Source of the DNA: Chelydra serpentina
Lineage: Eukaryota > Chordata > Testudines > Chelydridae
Assembly (NCBI GenBank): GCA_037349315.1
Contig: JBAIAC010000026.1
Span: 27,495,501 to 27,559,500, forward strand
Length of the DNA: 64,000 bases
Direction: 5' to 3'
Below, one piece after another: positions 38,723 to 49,290 of the stretch (positions within the stretch are counted from its first letter, which is position 1; the number at the start of each line of letters is the position of its first letter). Made by a program: the position numbers and the translations under genes. The notes beneath the pieces are model-generated. The model ran no database searches. It was not told the DNA's origin and saw only the letters and a list, made by a program, of their open reading frames with translations.

Positions 38723-38845
38723 AAGAGGCCATGGGGGATACAGCGCAGGCACAAGGTGAGGGACTCAAGGCAGATCACAAGCTCCTTCACTTCCAGCACC
38801 AGGGTCACCCTCATCATACACCCCTCTCCCCTCAATGTTCATCCA
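38723..38845 (+). repeat. 123-bp direct repeat, copy 1
   Basis: From AAGAGGC to TCATCCA this segment is the same as 41025-41147 except for four transitions, all within the first 40 bp; the last 80 or so bp are identical. It includes GATACAGCGCAGGCACAAGG. No function is seen. It sits at the edge of a GC-richer block. Confidence 0.9.
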
Positions 38846-40345
38846 TCCCCAGCAACTCCAGGCATCACCACACTCCCATATTCCCTGGCACCCACCCATG
38901 CAGTACCTCCAGATACCCCAGGCAACCTGGCACTCAGCTATTTCCCAAGGAATCATCCTTTCCCCCTGAACTCATCCCTATATCCAGCCACCACTTTCCC
39001 TCGCAGACGCCTCCATTAATCCGCCAGATAGCCATCAGACACCCAGCACCCTCTCCTAGTCGCACCGTACCCTAGCCACAGCTGCCATTATTTTTTGCAG
39101 CTCCATTTTCTACCCCTGCCACTGCCTAAGACAAGGTGTAGACACTGCAGAGGGTAGATATATGTAAAGTAATTACAAACATGCAAACTAGCCCCCTATG
39201 TAATTTGCATAAAATGTCATGAACAGAGTTGCACAAAACTTGGCAGCTATGAACCTCCCCATATGGGGTAGTAAAGGGGAGCAAAGGGCTTGGAGAGAGC
39301 AAAGGGAAACCCTGCACTTAGTGTTCCCATACAGGAGTCAGGCATAATCTGGGTTCAGCAGCACAAAGGGACAAGGAGCAGGAGTGAGCCATCATTTCTA
39401 GCAATGCCAGCAGACCCAGAGAGGGGGCACAGCTTGGTGGATGCTGTTATTCTTTCCCTTGCCAAGCATATCTCCGCTCACAAGAAGCATAATTCAGCCC
39501 TCAAACTCTGTCTCATTCTCTTTCTCTTCCTCTCTAGATATTGTCTTTTTTGCATATGAATTAGCTTAATTAGTGTCATAGTTATTCTTTTTAAATCATT
39601 CAAAAGAAGTTGCTGCAACAAAACCACGAAGCACACTTGAGTTTGATTTGATGTGGCTTTCTACACAATCAGAAGCCAGAGTGTGGTCTGAGAAGGAAAA
39701 TGAGCAATTTCTTGTCATGTCTTTGTTTATTTTCTTTTCTGGACAGACTAGTGAAGGCACAATGGCAGCTGGGCAGTGGACCCCCTCAGTGAAGGGGAGT
39801 CATTTCAGAGACAAGAGATAATGCCTTGACTCTGGCCACATCAAACCATTATTCTAGCTGGAAACCAAAGAAAAAGAGAGAGAAATCCTTTATATTATTA
39901 CTTTTCTATGCAGCCACTGTAAGTTGGCCAGGTTCTTTCAAATGTGCTTTTTCAAAACTTAAGTGCAACATATTATATTGTATTATTAACCTTGTATTTC
40001 GTATCCCTTTGATACGATTCCCTTTGCAAATGCTTGAAGTCTGCATAGATCTAACAGGTAACTTTAAAATGCATTCTATAAAGGAACCTTAAATAATACA
40101 GCTACTAAAAAGCTTTTTCTCTATCTAGAACATTAGGCTGGTGGCATATTTCTTCTCAAAGCATAATGTTTTGTCTGTGCTCTCCAAATAATGTTTTAAG
40201 TCATAACTGATTACTTTTTCATTTTACTAACATCTCTCACCTCATGAATTTCTGTATAGATTTAAACAAATTGATTTTTTTCATAAAGAAACATACAAAT
40301 CTCTAGCAAGAACTGAAATGTTAACTAAATATTCTTTTAAACTAG

Positions 40346-40465
40346 GTACCTTTGTTACTAAAGTAACGGCCACAGATGCAGATGATCCAGTTTATGGAAA
40401 CAGCGCAAAGCTCGTTTACAGCATTTTGGAAGGACAGCCTTACTTCTCCATTGAACCACATACAG
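40346..40465 (+). CDS. CDH8: CDH8 exon encoding the first half of EC2 (120 nt)
   Basis: Short internal exon between an acceptor ending CTAG and the donor GTAAGG. Its first two bases complete a glycine codon split with the previous coding exon, and it then reads [20 protein letters not shown], followed by [23 protein letters not shown] is the calcium-binding DxD motif of EC2, and [19 protein letters not shown] is near-invariant in the CDH8/CDH11 pair. [12 protein letters not shown] and SIEP favour CDH8 over CDH11 (TASDADDPTYGN, SVEA), as recalled. The length is the usual 120 nt, and both flanking introns are phase 1, so losing this exon would not shift the frame. The acceptor's pyrimidine tract is modest (ATTCTTTTAAACTAG). 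Confidence 0.93.
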
Positions 40466-40733
40466 GTAAGGTGACCCTGAATTAGGACTCTCCAGGTAAC
40501 AATATACACAAGAAGCAGCATTTCCTGAATATTTCACTCACTGCACTTAAACACGATGTGTAAGTAGGTGTCTGTCAACATTAGTCAGACTGTAATCCAT
40601 GAGTATGTGATTCATTTCCAATCGTGATCTGATGATGTAAAAAAAAAAAAGACCCTCTATTAGTGATGCTGACAATACTGTAGAAGTTACTGAAGCAAAA
40701 CTCCCATTACTGTATGACTAACAACTGGTTAGG

Positions 40734-40852
40734 GACTGTATGGTTTGGCCTGGGGATTGTAATGAATATATTATATTTTTTAATAAAAGCCTTTAGAATT
40801 TCTGGCTGAAGACTGTAGGGTTTGGCTTGAGCATTTTAATGAATATACTGTG
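40734..40852 (+). repeat. Imperfect local duplication, about 77-bp step
   Basis: GACTGTATGGTTTGGCCTGG at 40734 and GACTGTAGGGTTTGGCTTGA at 40811 are each followed by a similar A/T stretch containing AATGAATATA. Two copies only. Confidence 0.6.
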
Positions 40853-41024
40853 TGCTTTCATTAAGAAATATTTGTATTCCTTGATTGGATGGATCTGGGG
40901 AGAGACAATATGTTTTATTTGCATGAATTTGAGATGGCTTTATTTCTCACCATTTGCAAAAGCTATTAGTAAGTGTCTGATAATGTAGGTCATTTCAAAG
41001 AAGTACTAATAAAGCCCCAATAGT

Positions 41025-41147
41025 AAGAGGCTGTGGGAGATACAGCGCAGGCACAAGGCGAGGGACTCAAGGCAGATCACAAGCTCCTTCACTTCCAGCA
41101 CCAGGGTCACCCTCATCATACACCCCTCTCCCCTCAATGTTCATCCA
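41025..41147 (+). repeat. 123-bp direct repeat, copy 2
   Basis: Same-strand copy of 38723-38845, 2302 bp away and on the other side of the 120-nt CDH8 exon, about 97% identical. Flanks on both sides are unrelated and AT-rich, so it looks like an insertion or a shared repeat piece rather than a long tandem duplication. Confidence 0.9.
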
Positions 41148-44118
41148 AACCCCACATTGTTTATTCTGCTTATGCCACATTTAAATCAAAAAGGCTATTT
41201 GGAAATGGTTTAGAGAGATTTGTTCTGTTGTCTTTTTTCCACTGTTAATTGTCATATTTTTCATGTAAGTTACTGTAAGTCAGTTGTGCTGGCCTCAGAA
41301 GGAGAAGAAAAGTCTAAGTTACCTGAAATAACTTTGCCATTCATAAGTAAAACAGCTATTTGATGCTTATGCAGATTAAATCTCTTGTCAACACCAAAAA
41401 GATCTGGTCAGAAGAAATTATTAGATGATGCTCCTAAATCAGTTAAAATAAGCTAGATTTTTACCTTCCTTGACACACCAATAATTTCCTCTTGGCTTCA
41501 GCTGAGTTGCACAAGGAAAACTGTTGTTCATTGGGTATAATAAAATTTACAGAGGCATCTGTGAGCCTATAATAGTATGCTATGAAGATAATATGACAGA
41601 GATCGCTCTAATAAAGTGTTTTCATTTGGTCAGAAGAAAAATCAAAAGCAACCATGGCTATGGAGACGTCCTTTTGCAGCATGGTTTATTAATACATTAC
41701 ATGCCTTGCCTGAATCTCAGATCTATGAAAATCTATTCTGACTGCAGCACAATGAAATTATACTAATGTCCTGTTGCCAGAGAGAAACACGTCCATTGAA
41801 TGGCATAGGGCAGTCCCCTCTTCTCATTGAAGAACTTTCTCATCCTAGTTGAAGTATCACTTAGGCCTATATTGTTCATCAGCATAAATGTAGGCAGAGG
41901 CCTGACCATGCAGAGTCCCTTTTGGGGCCTTAGAACATATTATTTGGTTTCTATAATACCTTTCAAACATAAGATATTACAAAATATATTATATAGTAAT
42001 GACTAGAGTTAGATATATTGGTAGTGCAACAAATGTAGTATTCAGTGTGTTCTGTGCTTCAGACACCAGAATCTTTCATGAAGAAAAATAGTTTAAAGTG
42101 ATCCAGGAGGTAATATCCATAGGGTAATAGAATAAAATGAAATAAAAGAAAACTTAATTTGAATATCACCCCCCCCCATATCTAACAGTGAGATCTTTTA
42201 TACTGTGACATTATTACCAAAGTGAAGTAGTAGAATTCCCATTGCTGGAAATATTTGAAACGAGACCTGGTAAAGCACTAGAAAATAAACTGTACAGAAC
42301 AATATAGCTTTAGTCAGAGGATGCATTAGAAGACTTAATAGGGCTTTTTGATCACCAATTTCTTGGATTCTCCAAGGAGCAGCTCCTGATGCACATGTTT
42401 TAAATTCCTTTAGCTGTTCTCAAGAGCTGTACAAAACTAGCAGCTTTCGCAGAGGAGCTGAAAAGTGTTTTGTTTATCCAAGGTGAAGCTTTTTCATTTA
42501 TTTTGTTCAAAATGACCTTCATGGCAAAAATCCCAAGCCTAAAGTTTTGTGAATTTGCCCTAGGTTTATTATTTTTATTTCAATTATTTTTTTTTACCAA
42601 TATTGGCATTTTTCCCCTGGGAAAACTGCTTAATACAAGAAATGACAATTTATCTCCCAGGAAAGCAGATATTTATTTTCATGAAAACCAGTAAAATCTC
42701 TGAGGATTTTTTGTGAACCTACAAATCATGATTTTTCTCCTGATTCACTAGTATTACATTTCCCCACCTCATTTCCACTCATCAACAGTGCTATCAGTCG
42801 CAGTTCAGTGAGCATAAAAAGGTGATACATCAGATCTCTAAAATGCATGAACTCATATAGGCTTCAATTGTGGCAGATCCTGAGTAAGCGACAGCACATA
42901 GTTGTGCTGCCACAGAAGTAGTCCCAGGGACCATATTGTGACCCACAGTCTGGGTCCAGGATTCCTCCTTACTTTGGGAGGGGGAAATAATCTGCCCCAG
43001 ATTTAAGTTTGGCACAGATTATATCCCCTTCATCACCAGGACATCTAATCTGCCTCACATGTTGTGCGGGAGGAGCCAAAACTCTACCATTTCCTTGCCC
43101 ACTTCCTCCTCACCTGTGTAGGAAGGTGAGTGACCCCATGGATGCTGCTCTACGACTCATGTTGCTATGTATACTATGGGCTGTCAGCATAGAGGAGTGA
43201 GAGGGTTCCTTTCTACTCTTGTACGCCAGTGAATAGCAGATCAGATGATCCTGTCTTTAAATTTTAAAACAAATTTGCAGTGTCATGCTGGGGAGTTATT
43301 GGGGGTAGATCCTAGAGGATCCATGAGCCATACTGAATATTAAATCATAGAAAGGCCATCTGCATAACCCTGTTGTCTAGAATAGAAGATGTCTAAACAA
43401 ATACTTATTGACAGAAAATTTATTTGGCACATCAACAGGGAGTACTAGCCTTGTAGAAACCGCAGCCTTGCGCAGTTACTGGATGAAATGGATTATTCAG
43501 GTAGACTATAAGTTTATAGTCAAGGGGCTTCCAAAGAGTTGCATTGTTTTCAGAAACTGATGAGGAAACATGCAGCAAGTTTTCCTAATAATCTGAACAT
43601 CTAGGAGTAATAGAAATTATAATGCCTAATACATACCAGGGACACTTTTATGGGTTGTTACATTCAGTCTCAGAAAGCTAATAGCAATAGATCAAATATA
43701 GTTACAATTTCCTAGCAGTTTGTGGCATTGTAAATTTCACCTTCTCAAGGTAGCGATGCATAAAACATGCAAATGACAGTATTCTCTGTGCATTTCTGGA
43801 GTTCAGCAACTTTACAATTTGAATAGTAAAGCTTAAAATAGTATTAACATTAGCAGGTGGAGTGGGGGGAGGATGCATATTAACAAAGACAAAATGTCTG
43901 GGTCTTCAGAGAAGCAAGCAGAATTACAGTAGACATACTGGGATCTTTATATGGGTCTAATCTTAGCAATGTGAATGCCTCACAACTAGTAATGTTTCCT
44001 TTGCTGAATAGGCTAGGACAATGTACTCCTAATACCCTAAGCGTGGGAATACTTGTGGTAGTTTAACTCCTGAGAGGTGTTCAGATGCAATGGTGATAGG
44101 CACTAATATAACAACTTA

Positions 44119-44410
44119 GGGTATGTCTACACTATCTGCCGGATCGGCGGGTAGCAGTCGATCTATTGGGGGTTAATTTATTGCGTCTAGTCTAGACGCG
44201 ATAAATCGACCCTCGTGCGCTCTCCCATCGACTCCAGTACTCCACCATCGTGAGAGGCGCAGGAGGAGTTGACGGGGGAGCAGCAGCAGTCGACTCACTG
44301 CCTTGAAGATGCCTCAGTAAATCGATCTAAGTACGTCGACTTCAGCTACGCTATTCTTGTAACTGAAGTTGCATATCTTAGACCCTCCCCCCCACAGTGT
44401 AGACCAGGGC
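44119..44410 (+). mobile_element. Harbinger-like MITE, copy 1
   Basis: The 292-bp element has ends GGGTATGTCTACACTA and, reverse-complemented, GCCCTGGTCTACACTG, flanked by TTA on both sides (44116-44118 and 44411-44413), which suits PIF/Harbinger. Inside are two more inverted repeats: one around TCTAGACGCGATAAATCGA and one around CTTCAGCTACGCTATTCTTG. It carries no transposase. Confidence 0.82.
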
Positions 44411-45203
44411 TTAGAGTAGTTAGACTAGGATTTTGTCAGAAACAGATGTAAAAATTAAGGAAAACCTTCAGAAGGAAGCAATTTCAAGTAGCATAGCTGA
44501 TTTCTGTTTTGTCCTCCGTAGTTACATTTTCACACATCCATATGAAGTGCAGGAGCTTTCCATATATAATAGATATTTGTGCACTCGTATTATTTCTACA
44601 ATTCTGTTCCACAGATGAAAACATCCCTGTATATATGTATGGATGCATATAAAAGTGTGAACTACTTAAAAATCCATATTTATGTTTTCTGTCCTTCAGA
44701 TGTTGCGGTACAATATTTTAGAGATGACCCACTATGTTCTGAGATGACCGTCTTTTGAAACTTTTAGCCCAGATTCATCCCTGTGGTGATGCCAGCACCT
44801 AGTGCAGTGGTAGAATGAAGATGGCTTGTGCCTCCGCTATTCAGGTTCAATTTCTGGCACAGGCTAGATTTATGCCTCTTTTACAATGACCCCTATAGTT
44901 ATTATAAAAGCATAGAACTCATAGGACTTTCCCTAACTACATCATCTCCTGCTTCCTTCCTCCTCTGGCCCAGCCCAGCCCTGGAATACCCTCCTACACT
45001 GGGCACTGCAGCAGAGATGGTTAAGCGCAGGGTGACTTCGCTCTTTGCCTGGTGTACACTGTAGAGGCCTGCTCTTTGGGGAGCCTTAGGGCTGCCTTGC
45101 TTCCTCTTTGCACCTGCCTAGCTGCCATAAATTGGCTACAGAATCTGGTCGAATCAGATCCTTAGTCAAGACTCTGACACTGGTTTTTAGTTTTTTTTAA
45201 AAC

Positions 45204-45374
45204 CAACAGGGTTGGAAGGGACCTTAGGAAGTCATCTAGTCCAACCCCCTGCTCAAAGCAGGACCAATCCCCAATTTTTGCCCCAGATCCCTAAATGACC
45301 CCCTCAAGGATTGAACTCACAACCCTGGGTTTAGCAGGCCAATGCCCAAACCACTGAGCTATCCCTCCGCCCCA
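45204..45374 (-). mobile_element. tRNA-headed SINE with CR1 tail
   Basis: On the minus strand it starts with a tRNA-like head: GGGATAGCTCAGTGGTTTGG (A box) and GGGTTGTGAGTTCAATCC (B box). A short unique part, GGGATCTGGGGCAAAAATTG, follows, and it ends in TTGGTCCTGCTTTGAGCAGG, GGTTGGACTAGATGACTTCC, the same 3' tail as the CR1 at 31726-31775. This layout matches the SINE class described from cryptodiran turtles. RNA polymerase III would start at the right-hand end. Confidence 0.88.
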
Positions 45375-46328
45375 AGTTTGTTTGACACATTTCTGTGTAG
45401 CTGCATGTATAGTCATAAGTATTGGTAGAGGACCCATGCTTTAAACAGTCATTTTCCATTACCTTTTATGAAAAATGCATATACATGTCGTATTTCTCAA
45501 GTTATGATTTTCAAACTCTGCTATATAGGTTATAGGGCACATCCCAGAAAGTAATCCAGTAATTATCTTTCCACTAAATGTCATTGTCACAGTTTGAGGA
45601 GAATACTTTCTGGATATAATTCTCTCCTCCTTTCCACCTTCATGGTTTCTTCTACAGATGAGTTTTAACAGGGCTGTTAATTCATAAGTTAGAGAGGAAA
45701 AATTAAATGCATTGTTTTAAAAATGAAGATTTTGTATGACACCATTTTATGACACCAAATTAGCGATGTAACTCTCACTGGACTAAATAACTGTAACCTC
45801 CATAAATCATAACTATAGCATGTCAGACAGATGTGGAGCTATAGCTTAATTTTCCCAATGTTCAGTGTTAAGACAGGATTCTGATATTATTTATAAAGGT
45901 ATACAAATTGCATTTATTCTTCAATAACTCACACACTTACATTCATGCTGCAATTTTTTCCCCAAGAAGAAGCTCAAGAATAGTTCTCATTTTTCAGCTT
46001 TTCCTAGGATATTAAATCACAACAGTCAGTTTTACAATACGATTATCATAATGGAACATAATCTGAAGTGACACGGTGTTCTACAATATAGAGGTGTCAG
46101 AGAAAATACATTTTCAACTGTCTGACTTATTTACATTTCATATGAACTTACTAAAATTCTGTAACTCCTACACTATCTTTGAAATAAAGTTTCACCAAGG
46201 CTGCAGTTTAACATATTGTTTTATTATACTAGAAGGCACAGTATATTATTCAAACGGAAACCCTGATTGTTTATAAAGCAGTAAATGTTTTACGTTTTAA
46301 AAGAGGCTGTCTTGGAACTGCTCACTGG

Positions 46329-46604
46329 GGCCCTGTCTACACTGAAAAATTAGATCAATCTTGGTATGTGGTTCAGAGCTGTGAAAAAATGTGTGTCCTG
46401 AGTGCTGCAGTTAGGACGACCTAATCGCTGGGATAGACATGGCTAGGTCAACGGAAGAATTTTTACCAAGTCTTGGAGAGATGGATGAACTATAGGTATG
46501 GAAAATTCTGTCGATATAGGAAATGTCTGTCCTATGGTGCTATAGGCAGCACAAGTACAGCGCCATACCTGTGCTGCTGTATTGCCAGTACTGTAGACAT
46601 GGGC
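46329..46604. mobile_element. Related GTCTACA-end MITE
   Basis: The 276-bp element has ends GGCCCTGTCTACACTG and, reverse-complemented, GCCCATGTCTACAGTA, flanked by TGG on both sides (46326-46328 and 46605-46607). It is AT-richer than the neighbouring MITEs and lacks their GACGCGATAAATCGA hairpin, so it is a different subfamily. It is non-coding. Confidence 0.65.
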
Positions 46605-46873
46605 TGGGTGTCATGGGTAGAGTCTGATTCAATAAAACTGAGATAAAAAACATGCAAACCAGGAGCTCTAGAGAGCTGAGGTCACTTGTCAGAGGAATAT
46701 GGAGACTTTCACACCTGGGGCATTGACTTGAATTCAGCCCTGATTGTTAGTGACTAAAGGGTTTCCATGATGCAGATGTGTTGGACATCCATAGGAAACA
46801 ACTCCAATTGAGAGTTGACAGGTGTTCATATCACACACATGACCTCCATGACTAACTCGTATTGGAAGTCTGA

Positions 46874-47169
46874 GGGTAGGTCTATACTTACGCGTCCCGT
46901 CGGAGGCGTGCGATCGATGTTCTGGGTTCGATTTATCGCGTCTTGTCAAGACGCGATAAATCGAACCAGGAAGTGCTCCGTCGTCGACGCTGGTACTCCA
47001 GCTCGACGAACGGAGTAGGCGGAGTCGACGGGGGAGCCTGCGCGCCGCGTGTGGACCCCGGGTAAGTGCTTTTTCATTCGAACTAAGGTACTTCGACTTC
47101 AGCTACGTTATTCACGTAGCTGAAGTTGCGTACCTTAGTTCGATAGGGGGGGGTAGTGTAGACCTAGCC
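46874..47169 (+). mobile_element. Harbinger-like MITE, copy 2, with two perfect internal hairpins
   Basis: The ends are GGGTAGGTCTATACTTA and, reverse-complemented, GGCTAGGTCTACACTA. The flanks TGA and TTA match at two of three positions. A 43-nt perfect palindrome (21-bp arms around a central T, including TCGATTTATCGCGTCTTG) spans 46925-46967. A second inverted repeat (47079-47142) has arms including CGAACTAAGGTAC and GACTTCAGCTACG. High CpG retention suggests recent insertion. Same orientation as copy 1. Confidence 0.82.
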
Positions 47170-48689
47170 TTAGAGAATCTACAAAATAAAAGCAATATCC
47201 CGCCACTGTTACTTGTGTTGAGAAGGACCTTAGCCATTCACTGGTCCCATTCATTTCTGGTGAGCAAAGCAAGGGCTGAATTGAAGCCACTGCCGACTGA
47301 TTTGAATGGGATTAATCACTGTGTGATGTGCTTCTCACCATGAGTTTCTAAGTTGAATTCAAGGTGTCTGGTTTTAAGCTACAAAGGCCTAAATGGTTTG
47401 GGAGTTGGTCTGACCTCTCTCCCTGGGCCATATTACTGAAGCTGAGATACCTGGTGCTTCTCAAGCTACAACATATATGAATAAGCCAATCTAATGGTAG
47501 AAATTGCACCTGCAAACAGGCATGCCTGAGTCTTGTATTTTAACTCTGATCGTTCATCAGTTTTTATCTGCTCCCTCTCATTTCACAACCATGCTTGGAA
47601 TAGAATACAAACAAAATATCATAAACAGGATAAAATACATTACATTACAAAGATTTCTGGCACAATTGATTTCCTCTGTCTAGCTGGGAAATCACCTAGT
47701 TTATTAATAAATGCTATATTCTATATAGCCTTAGGAAAAATGCCCTAGGAGTACTGCGAGCAGATATAAGGATCTTCATTATAAAAAGGCTATTGGAAAA
47801 ACTGGAGAAAGTCCATAGGTGGCCAACTAAGGTGGGAGTGATGAAAGAATATGATGTGATGAGAGACTGACTGAACTTAATTTGTATAAACTGATTAAAA
47901 TGTGATTAAGGGAGGATATGAAATCATTGCACAAATATTAGACAGGTGTTAATAAGAGGGAGGGGAAGGGACTATTATTGTAATTGTGTGGTAAAATGGA
48001 GAGGTAACATCCTCAGACTAGAAAGAAAGATGGGGAAAATTGAGCTTTGATACAAAAAATGCAATCTGGAGCTGTGTAATGAACTGCCTAGGAAGGGAGA
48101 TGAACCATTTTCTCTAGAGGCTTTCTATATAGTTTAGAATTAAACCCTCGTGGGATTAGTACAGAGGGAGAAGCTTCTCTGTATTCTTCTGGGCTTTGAT
48201 TGAGCCATGGCTCTGTGGCTCACTTTACCAGCTAATGCTGCTGTGAGAGCCGCACTAGTTATTGCAGATTTAAGCTTTCATTTAAAATACTTTTTTGTAA
48301 CTTTCTTGCTCTTTTGATTGTATATTGAATGAGACTGAATGTTGTGCTGTCATAATAAGCATGCAGACAAAGTGAACCTGTGGTTTAAGTCCTATTCTGT
48401 GAAATAGGTGTAACACCTACTGAAAATAATAGGATTTGCACCTATGTAAATGAGAGTATATCTAGGTGAATAACTGATTTGGATTGTGGGAGGGTGCTTT
48501 GCTAGCAGTTCTGAAAATTTGAAAAGAAAAAAGGTTGAGGTCAAACTGAATCCAAACACTTTTGGAAGTTTCAGTTAATTGAATAAGTCAATTTTGGGTC
48601 AAATAAAACATTTTGTTCAATCCAAAACATTTTGTTTCCTAGCATTTTTAAAGGGCTTGATTCACACACTAGCTAGAGAAGGGGATTGT

Positions 48690-48830
48690 TTCCCCTGTAC
48701 TACTTTTAGTCCAGTGGTTAAGGCATTCATCTGGGATGTGGGAGATTCGAGTTCAATTCCATTTCTCTCTGGCCCAAAGACTATTCAAATATTATATATA
48801 AAGTAGAACAGCTTTAACAGGAAAGACTGA
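48690..48830. mobile_element. tRNA-related SINE-like repeat, left part
   Basis: TAGTCCAGTGGTTAAGGCAT and GATTCGAGTTCAATTCC resemble A and B boxes of a tRNA-derived promoter, but no full cloverleaf is kept. The element is cut by the MITE at 48831-49127 and continues at 49131 with GAGAGACTTGCCCC. Its right half holds an inverted tRNA-like stretch, which suggests a head-to-head structure. Confidence 0.65.
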
Positions 48831-49127
48831 GGCCTTGTCTACACTACCGGGAAAAGTCAATCTAAGCTACGCAATTTGAGTTACGTGAATAGCGTAACTC
48901 AAGTCAACATAGCTTAGATCTACTTGCCGCGAGGGGTCCACACTATGCAATGTTAATGGGACACACCCTCCCATCGACTCCCCTTACTCTTCTCGATCCA
49001 GTGGAGTATGGGAGTTGACAGGAGAGCAATCTGTGGTCAGTTTAGTGGGTTTTCACTAGACCCGCTAAATCGACCGCCGATGCATTGATCGCTGTGTGTC
49101 AATCCCCCGGTAAGTGTAGACAAGCCC
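48831..49127 (-). mobile_element. Harbinger-like MITE, copy 3, inserted in a SINE-like repeat
   Basis: The 297-bp element has ends GGCCTTGTCTACACTA and, reverse-complemented, GGGCTTGTCTACACTT, with TGA directly repeated at 48828-48830 and 49128-49130. Internal hairpins lie in the opposite order to copies 1 and 2, so it is in reverse orientation. Its second hairpin reads GACCCGCTAAATCGA instead of GACGCGATAAATCGA, marking a subfamily shared with 60127-60420. Confidence 0.85.
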
Positions 49128-49130
49128 TGA

Positions 49131-49290
49131 GAGAGACTTGCCCCTAAATATCCTATTACTCAGTGAATAGGGCTGTCACCTGGGACACCCAAGTTCAAAT
49201 CCCTGCTCCACTTCAGGCAAAGCAGAGCATTGAACCTTGTTCTCCCATATGTATCCCAAGTGAGTAGCCTAGCCACTGGGCTGGATGTTA
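49131..49290. mobile_element. tRNA-related SINE-like repeat, right part
   Basis: Continuation of 48690-48830 beyond the MITE. It contains GGGACACCCAAGTTCAAATC (a B-box-like stretch) and, inverted, GTGAGTAGCCTAGCCACTGG against TCCAGTGGTTAAGGCAT of the left part. The 3' limit is approximate. Confidence 0.6.

Larger units (their letters stand above)
20609..40345 (+). other. CDH8 intron, 19737 nt, phase 1
   Basis: The intron is bounded by the GTATGT donor and the CTAG acceptor of two exons that join to restore a glycine codon. It contains the (GT)n and (CA)n tracts, a long hairpin, a CR1 LINE, three hAT-like MITEs and two pyrimidine-rich repeat copies listed separately. 22300-22960 is purine-rich on the + strand without a clear repeat unit. 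38165-38720 is GC-richer, with an AATAAA at about 38530, and may be a piece of an LTR or other repeat that I cannot classify. The remainder looks like ordinary AT-rich intron. Confidence 0.9.

Noticed and set aside
45300..45374. Possible tRNA gene
   Set aside because: A and B boxes are present, but they form the head of a CR1-tailed SINE and no sound cloverleaf is apparent.
48700..48765. Second possible tRNA gene
   Set aside because: Only box-like motifs remain, inside a repeat interrupted by a MITE.
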